A DNA stretch of 49,876 nt from Armatimonadota bacterium. Lineage in GTDB: Bacteria; Armatimonadota; JADLDR01. The notes beneath the pieces are model-generated. The model had not been told where the DNA came from and did not search any database. It saw only the letters and a list, made by a program, of their open reading frames with translations. Location of the stretch: positions 1 through 49,876 of the forward strand of contig JADLDR010000116.1 of the NCBI GenBank assembly GCA_020846535.1, in the 5' to 3' direction. Below are positions 32,626 to 41,716 of this stretch, piece by piece. The translations under genes and the position numbers were made by a program. Numbering within the stretch: the first letter of the stretch is position 1; each line of letters opens with the position of its first letter.

Positions 32626-33080
32626 CTATATAACCCAAGTTGCTACCCAGGAACAATGGCGGCAAGATCGTCCCGTAGGGGCGCGATTCATCGCGCCCAG
32701 CGGCCTTTGAGGGCGCGATGAATCGCGCCCCATAGCGATCCAGAGAAGGGGAAACATCCTCCGCTCCTGGGGGAGGGGGGACCTCTCTCCCCTGGTCTGG
32801 GTGACCTCTCTCCCCTAACCCCTCTCCCCGAAACCCAAGGGATGCGCCGGAGCGCACCCTGGGAGAAGGGGACAGAGGGTGCGGTCATTGACGGCCTCAT
32901 CCACTCCCCCTGCCCGTTTCGGGAAGGGGGCCGGGGGGTTAGGTAACAGTCTATCAGAGCCCCGCACCCCGCCCCGGCGGGACAGTCACCCTGATCGGGA
33001 TAGTGATGGGGCGCGATGAATCGCGCCCCTGCCGCGCAAACGACACCCAACCCGGTTAGGTAGCAACTTGGGTTATATAG
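32626..33080. mobile_element. MITE-like element with 22-bp terminal inverted repeats
   Basis: CTATATAACCCAAGTTGCTACC at 32626-32647 is the exact reverse complement of 33059-33080. The ~455-bp interior carries no gene and includes copy 3 of the dispersed repeat family. The left end coincides with truncation of the methyltransferase remnant. No obvious target duplication can be defined: the flanks read AATCC and TGGAATT. Confidence 0.75.
32675..33031. repeat. Dispersed non-coding repeat, copy 3 (longer, mosaic)
   Basis: Same orientation as 9667-9964 and related to 6825-7121. It shares TCCAGAGAAGGGGAAACATCC, CTCCCCCTGCCCGTTTCGGG, the GGTTAGGTAACxxTCTATCA joint and CCGCCCCGGCGGGACAGTCA, but has an extra ~60 bp of CCTCTCCCC/CCTGGGAGAAGG modules and uses GGGGCGCGATGAATCGCGCCCC palindromes at both ends in place of GGGGCGAACC. 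Confidence 0.85.
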
Positions 33081-33130
33081 TGGAATTCCCGTCTCCCATC
33101 ACTCTATAGAGAATAGAGCCTTTGTATATG

Positions 33131-33232
33131 AGACCTATCAAGTTATGATCGAAGGGCACCGCTGGCCTTGACGGGCCGGGGAAAGGCCTTCAAACCGACT
33201 CACAAACCCCTTCCCGAGGGATCCAAAGGTCT
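33131..33232 (+). other. Nested complementary segments, possible structured RNA (tentative)
   Basis: Three nested pairings are visible: AGACCT (33131-33136) with AGGTCT (33227-33232), GAAGGG (33151-33156) with CCCTTC (33208-33213) and GGCCTT (33164-33169) with AAGGCC (33183-33188). It lies in the 33081-33491 gap upstream of the M20 peptidase gene. It matches no riboswitch class I recognise. Three 6-bp helices could arise by chance in GC-rich DNA. Confidence 0.2.
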
Positions 33233-33491
33233 AATTTCAACAACTGCCTTAAAAATGAGCGAACCGTGAGTCATCAAGATCATTTTCCATAATAGGAGAT
33301 TTTACCATGATAAGACTTGCATTGCCAATGATTTGGGTCACTGATATTTGAACCCCGTCTCTCTTTCTTATTCGCACCCCTGCCCGAGAACTCCTGCCTT
33401 TCTCACAAAGGGCGGCCCGGCAACGCAGGAATGGCGGAGGAAAGGGCGAACTGATATGGAAAAGCATTGCGCCAATGAAGGAGATACACTG

Positions 33492-34664
33492 ATGACCGCC
33501 ATCTTCGACAGCGATGCCGGGCGCTCGCAGGTGATTTCGCTCCTGCAGGACCTGGTATCCATAGAAAGCATCAATCCGCTCGTGCCGGGAGGGAAGGAAG
33601 GCGAGGGCCGGGTCGCCGAATATCTGAGCCAGCTTTACCGCCAGAGCGGCATCGCCTGCGAACTCCAGTGGGTGGCCGAGGGCCGCCCCAATGTGATCGC
33701 CACCCTGCCGGGCCAGGACGCCTCCCGATCCATCGCCTTCGAGGCCCACATGGATACGGTGACCGTCCAGGGGATGACCATCCCGCCCTTCGAGCCAAAA
33801 ATCGAGGGCAATCTGCTCTATGGCCGCGGCTCCTGCGACACCAAAGGGGGCCTCGCCGGGATGGTATCCGCGCTGCTGGCCCTTCGCGCCCGAGGCATCC
33901 AGCCGAAAGCCACTGTGCATGTGGCCGCTACCATGGACGAGGAGGTCGGCTTTACCGGGGTCAAGCACCTGGTGGACAGCGGGTTCCGGGCCGACGCCGC
34001 GGTGGTGGCCGAGCCGACGGAAATGAAGGTCGTCCGGGCGCACAAAGGCGCGGCCCGGTGGCAGATCACCGCGCGCGGTAAGGCGGCCCACAGTTCCAAG
34101 CCACACCTGGGTATCAATGCCATCGATAAGATGGCCGATTTTCTGGTGGCTCTGCGGGCGGAACTGATCCCCGAACTCAGCCGCCGGAGCCATCTGCTGG
34201 TCGGGTCACCGACCCTCAACCCGGGCATCATCGCCGGCGGGGCGCAGATCAACCAGGTTCCCGACACCTGCACCCTCTACCTTGACCGCCGCCTGATCCC
34301 TGGCGAAAACCCGGCATCAGCCCGGCAGGAGGTGGAAGCCCTGCTGGAGCGGATGCGCGAGCGGGATATCTTTTTCAATGCCGCCCTGGAACCGTCGCTG
34401 CTGGAGGATTACGCCCTGGAAACCCCGGAGGACGCCCGGATCGTGCAGTCGGCCCTGGAAGCCTGCCGCCTGGTGACCGGCGAAGGGGAGATCGCGGGCG
34501 TTCCTTACGGAACCGATGCCAGCAAGTTCTCCCGGGCCGGCATCCCCAGCGTGGTCTTCGGGCCGGGATCGATCAACATGGCTCACGGCGCGGTGGAGTA
34601 TGTGGAGATCGATCAGGCGCTGGCCGCGGCGGAAGTCTACGCGCAGATCATGCTGGCTTTCTGA
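33492..34664 (+). CDS. M20-family metallopeptidase/deacylase (ArgE/DapE/acetylornithine deacetylase type)
   Basis: The protein has 390 residues from ATG 33492, which has an AAGGAG site eight bases upstream; ATG 33456 in the same frame is the alternative. The dinuclear zinc ligands are visible: His86 and Asp88 in 'AHMDTVT', bridging Asp116 in 'GRGSCDTKGGLAGM', catalytic Glu150-Glu151 in 'DEEVGF', Glu174 in 'VAEPTEM' and a final His in 'NMAHGAVEYV'. A dimerisation domain occupies ~185-295. It removes an acyl or amino-acid group from an N-acylated substrate. Relatives act in arginine and lysine synthesis or in peptide catabolism; the substrate is unclear. The zinc-ribbon gene follows 12 bp later in the same operon. 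Confidence 0.92.
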   Translation: MTAIFDSDAGRSQVISLLQDLVSIESINPLVPGGKEGEGRVAEYLSQLYRQSGIACELQWVAEGRPNVIATLPGQDASRSIAFEAHMDTVTVQGMTIPPFEPKIEGNLLYGRGSCDTKGGLAGMVSALLALRARGIQPKATVHVAATMDEEVGFTGVKHLVDSGFRADAAVVAEPTEMKVVRAHKGAARWQITARGKAAHSSKPHLGINAIDKMADFLVALRAELIPELSRRSHLLVGSPTLNPGIIAGGAQINQVPDTCTLYLDRRLIPGENPASARQEVEALLERMRERDIFFNAALEPSLLEDYALETPEDARIVQSALEACRLVTGEGEIAGVPYGTDASKFSRAGIPSVVFGPGSINMAHGAVEYVEIDQALAAAEVYAQIMLAF

Positions 34665-34676
34665 GGAGGAGCCTGT

Positions 34677-35036
34677 ATGCCGATTTTCGAATACCGATGC
34701 AATGACTGCGGGCGCAGGTTTAGCGCGCTGGTGGGCGTGGTGGCCGACGCCATCCCTCCGGCCTGCCCTAAATGCCGGAGCGAAAACCTCACCCGCCTGA
34801 TGTCCCGCTTCGCTTATGTCCGCTCGGAGGAGGCCATGCTGGACTCGCTGGCCGACCGGGCGGAGATGGCGGACCCGGAAGACAAGGACAGCGTGCGGAA
34901 AATGGTGCGCGATATGGGGGCCGCCATGGGCGAAGACCTCGGTGACGACTTCGATGATTACATGGAAGCCGCCCAGGACGTCGAGGAGTACGGCTACGGG
35001 GATACGCCTCCGGCGGATGAGATGGCTCCGCAATAG
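34677..35036 (+). CDS. FmdB-type zinc-ribbon protein
   Basis: This 119-residue protein begins 'MPIFEYRCNDCGRRFSALVG', the classic FmdB/CxxC-CxxC-SSSS putative regulatory domain. Four cysteines (C8, C11, C30, C33) form a zinc ribbon. The remainder (~45-119) is acidic and helical. The GAGGAGGAG ribosome binding site follows the M20 peptidase stop closely, so the genes are co-transcribed. FmdB-like proteins are widespread and usually of unknown function; regulation of a transport or amidase gene is only a family tradition. Confidence 0.85.
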   Translation: MPIFEYRCNDCGRRFSALVGVVADAIPPACPKCRSENLTRLMSRFAYVRSEEAMLDSLADRAEMADPEDKDSVRKMVRDMGAAMGEDLGDDFDDYMEAAQDVEEYGYGDTPPADEMAPQ

Positions 35037-35090
35037 GAATCCGACTCGGATCCGATTCCGGTATCTCCATATCGCCCTAAGCGTAGATGG

Positions 35091-35170
35091 TGCGTACTCT
35101 TGGCACTCTCTCAAAGCCTCCCAAGGCCGACTCCCCCCGCCGAAGCCCGGCGGGGGGCCGGGGGGCGGTT
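35091..35170. repeat. ~80-bp dispersed repeat with internal GC palindrome, copy A
   Basis: The segment runs from TGCGTACTCTTGGCACTCTC to GGGGGGCGGTT, with an internal CCCCCCGCCG/CGGCGGGGGG hairpin. It is closely related to the reverse complement of 49633-49711. The rest of the 35037-35259 gap shows nothing else. Confidence 0.85.
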
Positions 35171-35259
35171 GCGCTGACGCCCCATCCTCTTGATAACAAA
35201 TTGCCTCTTGGTTCCGCCTGCGAGGGCTGCCAGTTTTCCGGCTGGCCGCTTGGGTGTGG

Positions 35260-36273
35260 CTACGAATCCCCCGTAATGTTCCGGATCGTTTCGAAAGACG
35301 ACTGCTTGCGTTCGGTGTTCAGGCCCCAGTGTACCGGTGGCGACTGATGGCCATCCCGGTATTTGTTGTCCCCGGGGTCGAAAAATCCCCAGGAGCAATA
35401 TTCGCCAAGGGCCGCCAGTAGATTGTTGCGCGGCTGATCGAAATCGACGTGGTCATCTTCATTGAAGAGGATGGGCACCGGGCGATAACCGGGCGTCCGG
35501 GGCACCATGTCACGGATGCGTTCCGGGTCTTCCACGTCATTGCCATGCAGGAGCAGGAAATCCGCGCTGCGGGCGACATTTTCGAGCGGAACCGTGCCCC
35601 CGCCTTAGCTTGTGCTTACGAGCAGCCGCCTTCCCTGACGCCGGTGGGATTTCACCCGCTCGATCAGCTCGTATACGCGACCCGGCTGGAAGATCGGGTG
35701 GTCGTATCTGATGTTGCACTCATTGTTGACCTCGATGAACACGTTGCGGTAATCTCTATCGAAGACCCAGCCCACCGCGTTATCCAGGATGTCCAGCACC
35801 GCCGCTTCGTCCTCCAGCCGTTCGTCCTGTCCGAAGTAGAAAAGGCTCAGGATCACCGCCATCCCCAGATCATCGGCCCGGTCCAGAATGCGCTCCAGGC
35901 GAGCCATATAGTCCGGGCGCAGTATGCCCGTTTCAGTAAGCGCGGAATTGTGACAAGGTTGATCGGGGGCATAACCCTTCGGATTGCCCCCCTGAAGGTT
36001 GATGGTGAAGGACAGCAGGGCGTGGCGTCTCCATTCGGGCATGGCAGCCAGGAACTCGCCGGTGTTGCGCTCCGGGTCCCGCCGCCCGGTATCCGGATAG
36101 GCCCACTGGAGGCGTGTTCGAGGGTTGAGATCATCGAAGATACCCTGCACCTTGCGGGAGTTCATCAGCAAGCCTTCGATCTTATGCCCCTGTCAGGTTC
36201 TTCCTGCATAGGTGGGGCGACCGTTCAGGAAAAACATCTCCCTTTGAATCGGAACTTTTATTTTTCGCTGCAT
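35260..36273 (-). pseudogene. Glycoside hydrolase (clan GH-A-like) with two in-frame stop codons
   Basis: One continuous frame of 338 codons from ATG 36273 (GGAGGG ribosome binding site) to the stop at 35260 is interrupted twice: TGA at 36193-36195 (codon 27, in 'YAGRT-stop-QGHKIEG', where a Trp is expected) and TAA at 35605-35607 (codon 223, in 'LVSTS-stop-GGGTVP', where Tyr is expected). The rest is well preserved, including 'GIFDDLNPRTRLQWAYPDTG', 'FIEVNNECNIRYDHP' with the Asn-Glu acid/base pair of clan GH-A, and 'ILFNEDDHVDFD' with a candidate nucleophile Glu. No frameshift is present, so inactivation looks recent. No secretion signal. It lies downstream of the DUF-type glycosidase gene. 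Confidence 0.88.
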
Positions 36274-36316
36274 TCGGCAACCCTCCATCGAGCATTTTGG
36301 ACAATATTCTGAGATC

Positions 36317-37729
36317 CTACTTGTGGCTGATATACAGAACAGCATCTCCATCGAAGGGAGGTTTGAAGATGCGTCTTGCCCCGCCGTCCGCCGCCCCGCC
36401 CGAACTGACAGCGCCATTAGACGGATTGAGCCATTCGACCGCCATCGCTCCCGATACCGCCGAAAGATCCACGGCCACTTCCCCGCCGTCCGAAAGGTAG
36501 ACCAGGTATTCTTTCCCCGGGTTTGCCAGGCAGTAGCCGCTGGAGGCCAGGCCGTTGAGAGGCTTCGCGTCTGCAAGGCGCATTCTGTTCGCGTAGTTGA
36601 GAGTATAGCCCATATTTTTACGGATATTCTCGGCATGATCGGGGACAGGCTCCCAGGCGGATCGGCTGTCGTAAGGATCCATCCAGATGGGATTCAGCCC
36701 CCGGCAGAAGCTCTTCCAGACCCAGGCGCGGGTACTCCAAACGACCTGCTGGTGGTCGCTGTCATTGAGGATCACTTTAGCGCCTGCGGCTGCCGGGGGA
36801 TCGAACGCATAGTCATCCCTGGCTGCGCTGGGAGAAATCCAGTCCGCCGGGCTGTCGAAGAGTATTTGGGTGTCGTCAGGCCCGCCGCCCCCGCAGGAGG
36901 TCATGCCCACCGGGTGCTGCTCGGGCTTCGCGGCCTCATATCGCTTGATGTAGCGGATCATGTGATATTGCCAGGGCGCACATGCCGGGTCGCTCTCATT
37001 GGAGATCTCGTAGAGTACATTGTCCAGGTCGTTGACGGTATCCACCACCTTTCGCACGTATGCCTCTTGAAGGGCGGTCACCTCCGGAATCCGGAGCATC
37101 TGAATCTCGATCCCTTTGCCGTCGTCGTTAGCATCTCCATCGATCCCGTTGATGTTGTTGGCAGCCGCGAAGGGATGCCCCTCCCAGGTGGCGAAGCGCA
37201 GCGCCCAGCCCTCAAAGAGCATCACCGCGACATAGATGTCCCGGTCCCGGGCCGCGATAATCCGGGAGCGCAGCCGCTTGAAGTAGTCCTTATCCCAGAC
37301 GCTCAGATCGAATTTGGGCTTGCCGTCCCAGGCCGTACCCGGCCCGGTGCGCTTCCAGGGATGGGGCTGGCAGTAGCGCGTGATGCCGTCGCGCTCGATA
37401 TCCCTGGGCATCTCCCAGCGCCACAGGCGCATGAAATTGTGATGGTATGTTTGTAGAAAATTCAGATAACCTTTGCAGTCGAGAATGGGCGGCGGGTCGG
37501 TCTTACCGATGTCCTGTAAGTTCACCCAGATATGGGATCCGGTCAGATAGACCGCTTTGCCCGACCCATCGGTAAAGTAGCGCGGATTGATCGGATGGAC
37601 GCGAAGCGGCCCCCTCGCTTTCCCTGCCGGAGCCGGTTCGGTCATAACGAAACCCATGAGAATTCCTCCTATGAACAAAACATAGAGGCTGTGCATCCGT
37701 CGGAAGCAGACTGCGCCTGGAGCAGGCAT
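36317..37729 (-). CDS. Putative glycoside hydrolase (clan GH-A-like TIM barrel with C-terminal beta domain)
   Basis: The 470-residue protein starts at ATG 37729, seven bases after AAAGGAG; a hydrophobic N-terminal stretch (~15-32, 'YVLFIGGILMGFVM') suggests export. 'PINPRYFTDGSGKAVYLTGSH' is the usual opening of DUF4038/GH140-like enzymes. The catalytic domain has 'NFMRLWRWEM' and 'NVLYEISNESDP', where the Asn-Glu pair is the likely acid/base of clan GH-A. The end (~400-470), 'YLVYLSDGGEVAVDLSAV', resembles the putative collagen-binding/beta domain that often follows DUF4038. The substrate is probably a plant or microbial polysaccharide side chain. It is followed by the related pseudogene at 35260-36273. 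Confidence 0.78.
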   Translation of the reverse strand: MPAPGAVCFRRMHSLYVLFIGGILMGFVMTEPAPAGKARGPLRVHPINPRYFTDGSGKAVYLTGSHIWVNLQDIGKTDPPPILDCKGYLNFLQTYHHNFMRLWRWEMPRDIERDGITRYCQPHPWKRTGPGTAWDGKPKFDLSVWDKDYFKRLRSRIIAARDRDIYVAVMLFEGWALRFATWEGHPFAAANNINGIDGDANDDGKGIEIQMLRIPEVTALQEAYVRKVVDTVNDLDNVLYEISNESDPACAPWQYHMIRYIKRYEAAKPEQHPVGMTSCGGGGPDDTQILFDSPADWISPSAARDDYAFDPPAAAGAKVILNDSDHQQVVWSTRAWVWKSFCRGLNPIWMDPYDSRSAWEPVPDHAENIRKNMGYTLNYANRMRLADAKPLNGLASSGYCLANPGKEYLVYLSDGGEVAVDLSAVSGAMAVEWLNPSNGAVSSGGAADGGARRIFKPPFDGDAVLYISHK

Positions 37730-37811
37730 GTTGACTCCTTTTCCAATCTTCAGGGCTTTCGTATAGCCGTTTTCCTGCATAGACTGTGTATATATCCAGT
37801 CACGATTTCAA

Positions 37812-39215
37812 TTATATGCCCGTCTCGGCAGCTGCATCTGGCAATGCCCGCTCGATTTCCTCCAGACGGTAGCCGAAGCCCGGGCCGCGCAGGGTGGAGA
37901 GGTCTACCTGCCCGTCCCGGCGGCGGTACAGGCCGGGGTGGACGGCTTCTTCCGGCAGGGAGGCGTCCGGATAGAACTGCATGGCATTGGTTTCCACGCC
38001 CATGATCGTCCCGGCATGGGCGGCCAGGAGGCAGTGAGGAATCTGGGCCAGCATGGGGTTGGTTAAATCCTGCACCATCAGGGTCATGCCGTGCGCTTTC
38101 GCCCAGCAGAGGGTGAGGAGCGCGCCGGTCTGGGTCTTGCAGGTCTTCAGGGCCACTCCCGACCAGCCCAGTTCCCGGCCCAGTTTCACCAGTTGCCAGT
38201 CATGGGCGCTCTCGTCCATGAAGAGGGGCTTGCGGGCGGAAACGCTGCGGACATCGATCCGGTTTTTATCCAGGTCGTAGGGGAAGGGCTGTTCCACATA
38301 GAGGATCATGCCATAGATGCGCGGGTACTCCCGCACCAGCCTATCCAGGATTGCGTTCACATAAGCCGGATCGGTCACCGTGCAGTTGAAATCCGCGGTC
38401 AGCCAATCCACCCCGCATTCTACGGCGATCTTTCCGACCGCCGCCAGCCGGGCATAGTCCCAGGCAGCGTCATTGCCCCTCAGCTTCACTTTGAGGCACT
38501 TCAGGCCGTCTCTCCGGATCCAGTCGCGCAGCAGAACCGGGTAGCCGTCCCGGGGCTCCGCGCCGGTCAGGTCGGACGGCTCCAGCGGATCCAGGCCGCC
38601 TACCAGGTGCCAGGCTTCCAGCTTTTCGGGCCGGGGAAAGGCCAGATAATCGCCGGGATATTTCCCGGCAAAGGAAACCGACGCCCCTTCCGCCGGAGCG
38701 ATGTAGGCGGATAGGTCCAGGCTCATCCACTCCGCGTTATAGGTTTCGTAAACCGGGCGGTCGTGCAGCCTACCGTAGGCGTCGTGGAGGGCGATATCGA
38801 AGAGAGAGCAGCAGACCAGGGCGGCCAGCCAGGGTATCGGCTCGGAGGGGCGCGATGCGTTCAGGCGGGCCAGCAGGCCGGGCAGCACGTTCCGCTCAAA
38901 GTCGCTCCCGACTTCCATAGGATGCCCGAAGGCGTCGAACGCGCTCCAGCTTTCCGCCAGTCGGAGGCAAAAGGCTTTCAACGCCTGATGGCGCTCCTCG
39001 TAGGACAGGCTGCTCGGCCAGACCCACTGGACGCTGAGGGGCGTCTCCCCCCACCCTTCCGCCCGGTTCCCCTGCCGGTCCTCCACCGTCAGGCGCGCCC
39101 GGGCGCAGGTGACGTAGGTAACGACCTCCGGGCCGAATTTGAGCGGGACCCGCGTATCGATTCCGATAAAATAGAGCGATACCGCCACCGGGCGGATATC
39201 GGTCGGCTTGGACAT
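37812..39215 (-). CDS. Enolase-superfamily enzyme (mandelate racemase/muconate lactonizing type)
   Basis: This 467-residue protein has a capping domain at the N terminus and a beta/alpha barrel with the expected metal and base positions: 'CLKVKLRG' (Lys-x-Lys at the end of strand 2), Asp in 'DWLTADFNCT', Glu in 'ILYVEQPFPYD', Asp/Glu in 'PLFMDESAHDW' and a Lys in 'GVALKTCKT'. Superfamily members abstract a proton alpha to a carboxylate, as in sugar-acid dehydratases and dipeptide epimerases. It is longer than typical (~370-400) owing to an insert around 185-260. The AAAGGAG site fixes the ATG at 39215. It lies in the carbohydrate cluster, so a sugar-acid dehydratase role is likely but not shown. 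Confidence 0.85.
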   Translation of the reverse strand: MSKPTDIRPVAVSLYFIGIDTRVPLKFGPEVVTYVTCARARLTVEDRQGNRAEGWGETPLSVQWVWPSSLSYEERHQALKAFCLRLAESWSAFDAFGHPMEVGSDFERNVLPGLLARLNASRPSEPIPWLAALVCCSLFDIALHDAYGRLHDRPVYETYNAEWMSLDLSAYIAPAEGASVSFAGKYPGDYLAFPRPEKLEAWHLVGGLDPLEPSDLTGAEPRDGYPVLLRDWIRRDGLKCLKVKLRGNDAAWDYARLAAVGKIAVECGVDWLTADFNCTVTDPAYVNAILDRLVREYPRIYGMILYVEQPFPYDLDKNRIDVRSVSARKPLFMDESAHDWQLVKLGRELGWSGVALKTCKTQTGALLTLCWAKAHGMTLMVQDLTNPMLAQIPHCLLAAHAGTIMGVETNAMQFYPDASLPEEAVHPGLYRRRDGQVDLSTLRGPGFGYRLEEIERALPDAAAETGI

Positions 39216-39247
39216 GGGTTTCTCCTTTGAGATCTATATGAAATGGG

Positions 39248-41716
39248 CTATTGCGATTGCCCCCACACGAACTCGCCCTTTTCGACGCTCCAGTCGGAGC
39301 CGAAGTAGCCTGCGGCGCGGACGCCCGCGCTGCCGCGGAAGAGGGCTTCCGGCCCCATGACGATGCAGTCGGGGTATGAAACCCCGGCCAGGAAGTAGGG
39401 AAGACGGTCGGTGAGGCGCATTCCGGAAAGGCCGGAGCCGGCAACCGCGCCGACGGAGGCGGAATCGCTGCCAGGACGGGGACGCAGGAAGAGGCAGGCC
39501 AGATCATCGCCCCGGTATTCCCGGTCGGCGATGCGGACCAGACCGCGCCGCGCTTCGACCGGGCTGTCCGGCAGGAGGACGTTCCAGGCGCGGTTAGTGT
39601 CGGCATTGCCGTAGAGGATGATATTCCGGTCTGGATCGGCCTTCGGGTCGAAAGCGGTATCGGGCAGCACATCGACCGAGACATTGGCCCGATACCAGAA
39701 AGATTCTGCATCGAACCGGGCCTTGGCAAAGGCCCAAGCGTTTTCTTCGGGTGTTCCCTGCGTGCCGTAGAGGAAAAGGGGTCGGTTGAGGAAGGCCATC
39801 TTGAAGGGGCCGTAGCGGTGCGGGCCTTTCATGTCCGGCAAGGCCGGGCCGGTGGCGGCCCATTGCTCGCCCTGACGGGCAAGCCAGAGGCGTTTCGCCT
39901 TCGGCCAGGGGATATCGGCCAGCTTCTGGCCGTCTATCTCCACCCGGAACGGGCGGCCCGGCAGGATGTGAGCGACGTCCAGCGTCAGCCGCAGCACATT
40001 CTCTGTTTTCCCGGTGAAGCGGCGCAGGTGCGGGTCGTAGCGGAGGCTGATTGAACTCATCTTCAGAGGGTGTGTCTGGACCTCGATCTCCGCCCAGTAA
40101 CACCGGGAGGAGAGGCCGGGGTTGGCGGTGATGAAATCCACCTGCCGCAGGCTTTCGCGGGAGGGCAGGGCGTGTCGGGCGAAGAAATCGAACATCTGAG
40201 GCCAATCCACGCAGTCGGCCCCCGGTTCGTCGGAGGAGTCCCACCAGTGGCCCGCCCCCGGCTGCTCGAAATACTCGAAATCGCGGTGAAAAGGGGTCAG
40301 CCTTTCCTTCATCGCCCGCGCCTCGGTGACCGGCACATTGTCATCGGCATCGCCTTGGAGGACGTAGACGCCCTGCCGGGCGTAGTTCGGGGCCAGGGAA
40401 AGGGTATCGGAAGGGTTCAGGCCGCGGGCCAGCATTTCATCCATGTCGGTCGGCTGGCTGTTCCGGGGGGTTCCCCGGTAAGACCAGAAGCTGAGCCACC
40501 CCGCGCTGGGGCCGATGGCCGCGAAGCGGTCGGGATAGGTCTGCCCGACATGCCAGGTTCCGTGCCCTCCCATCGAGTGCCCGGTGAGATAGGCGCGGGC
40601 CGGGTCGGCCCTGAAGCGCCGGGCCGCCATGTCCAGAACTTCGATAGCATCGAGCTGGCCCCAGTCCTCCCAGTCGAGGCCGTAGGGCCGCCGGTTGGTA
40701 GGAGCGACCAGGTAGCCCCATGTTTTGGAGGCATAGGCGTCCGCCTGCCCGATGGCCTCCACGCTGGCCCCATGCAGGGTCAGGAAGACGGCGGGCCGGA
40801 GGCCGTTGGGGTAAGGAGGCTGCATCGGGTTGACAGCATAATACTGCACGCTCCCGTCCATCCGGCTGAGGAAGGTGGTTTTATAGGTCTGACCCGCCCG
40901 TCGCACTCTCAGATCGAGCGATGCGCTGTCCGCTTCCTTTTTCCCCTGCGTGAGCCGGAGAGCGACTTTGCAGGCCGCTTCCCCCGCAGGCGCAGACCCT
41001 TTGAGCCGGAAGCCCACCTTTCTCATGCCGAGCGGCGCTACCACCGGCAGACGCGTGCGGACCGCAGGGGCGCTCCCGCAGGCCGCAGACAGAACAAGGT
41101 TTCCCAACGGTTCTTCTGTGGTATTGATGACCACGACCGCGCCCCAGGTATCGGTCTTCTGGCCGGAGATGAGATCGGGAAGCGTGCTGTCGCGGACATC
41201 GAGCATGGCGGTCGGCTTCGGCTCAATGAGCCGCACCAGAAGCCGCCCCTGCTGGCAGTGGAACAGGAAGTGGTTTGTCCCCGGCTTCAGCAGCACCGGC
41301 AGCCGGACGTACCCGTAAGCGTACATATCCCCACCGCGAGGCTCCCCGTTGACATAGGCCATGTTGTGCCCCAGGGCTTCCAGCAGAGCCACACGCCGAA
41401 TCGAGGATTCCAGGGAGAGATAGGCATAGCCGCCTTGCAGGGCGCGGGACTCGAACCAGCCGTCCCGTCCTGCCTCCGCCTCCTCCCATGCCCGGGTCGC
41501 CCCGTCGGGGAGAGCGAGGGCATCCCCCGCTTTCGGAGCGGCCCACCGCCCGGCCACCATCTGAGCCTCCAGGGCGTCGCTGTGAAGCGCCACCCGCCCG
41601 TGATAGCCCACCGGGCGGATCACCAGCGCCTTCTTCAAAATCGCTTCCTCCGGTGCGGCCTGCACCGCCATCCCCTGCCATGCCAGCAAAGGAAGGAGCA
41701 AGGTATGGATTTTCAA
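39248..41716 (-). CDS. Large secreted alpha/beta hydrolase (prolyl oligopeptidase/esterase-like)
   Basis: The protein has 822 residues from TTG 41716, which follows a strong TTAGGAGGA site by nine bases; the in-frame ATG at 41749 would place that site inside the gene. A signal peptide (1-~21, ending MAVQAAP) precedes beta-rich domains (~25-290). The alpha/beta hydrolase domain (~300-520) has nucleophile Ser in 'YLTGHSMGGHGTWHVG' (~381), acid Asp near 'VLQGDADDNVPV' and His in 'FEQPGAGHWWD'. The ~300-residue C-terminal part resembles non-catalytic domains seen in Planctomycetota/Armatimonadota hydrolases. It may be an esterase or peptidase acting on polysaccharide decorations. Co-directional with the enolase-superfamily gene 32 bp downstream. 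Confidence 0.8.
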   Translation of the reverse strand: MKIHTLLLPLLAWQGMAVQAAPEEAILKKALVIRPVGYHGRVALHSDALEAQMVAGRWAAPKAGDALALPDGATRAWEEAEAGRDGWFESRALQGGYAYLSLESSIRRVALLEALGHNMAYVNGEPRGGDMYAYGYVRLPVLLKPGTNHFLFHCQQGRLLVRLIEPKPTAMLDVRDSTLPDLISGQKTDTWGAVVVINTTEEPLGNLVLSAACGSAPAVRTRLPVVAPLGMRKVGFRLKGSAPAGEAACKVALRLTQGKKEADSASLDLRVRRAGQTYKTTFLSRMDGSVQYYAVNPMQPPYPNGLRPAVFLTLHGASVEAIGQADAYASKTWGYLVAPTNRRPYGLDWEDWGQLDAIEVLDMAARRFRADPARAYLTGHSMGGHGTWHVGQTYPDRFAAIGPSAGWLSFWSYRGTPRNSQPTDMDEMLARGLNPSDTLSLAPNYARQGVYVLQGDADDNVPVTEARAMKERLTPFHRDFEYFEQPGAGHWWDSSDEPGADCVDWPQMFDFFARHALPSRESLRQVDFITANPGLSSRCYWAEIEVQTHPLKMSSISLRYDPHLRRFTGKTENVLRLTLDVAHILPGRPFRVEIDGQKLADIPWPKAKRLWLARQGEQWAATGPALPDMKGPHRYGPFKMAFLNRPLFLYGTQGTPEENAWAFAKARFDAESFWYRANVSVDVLPDTAFDPKADPDRNIILYGNADTNRAWNVLLPDSPVEARRGLVRIADREYRGDDLACLFLRPRPGSDSASVGAVAGSGLSGMRLTDRLPYFLAGVSYPDCIVMGPEALFRGSAGVRAAGYFGSDWSVEKGEFVWGQSQ

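Noticed and set aside
33249..34193. A 314-codon minus-strand frame ending 'SPIMENDLDDSRFAHF'
   Set aside because: Most of it is antisense to the M20 peptidase gene; the tail outside that gene is too short and has no recognisable family.
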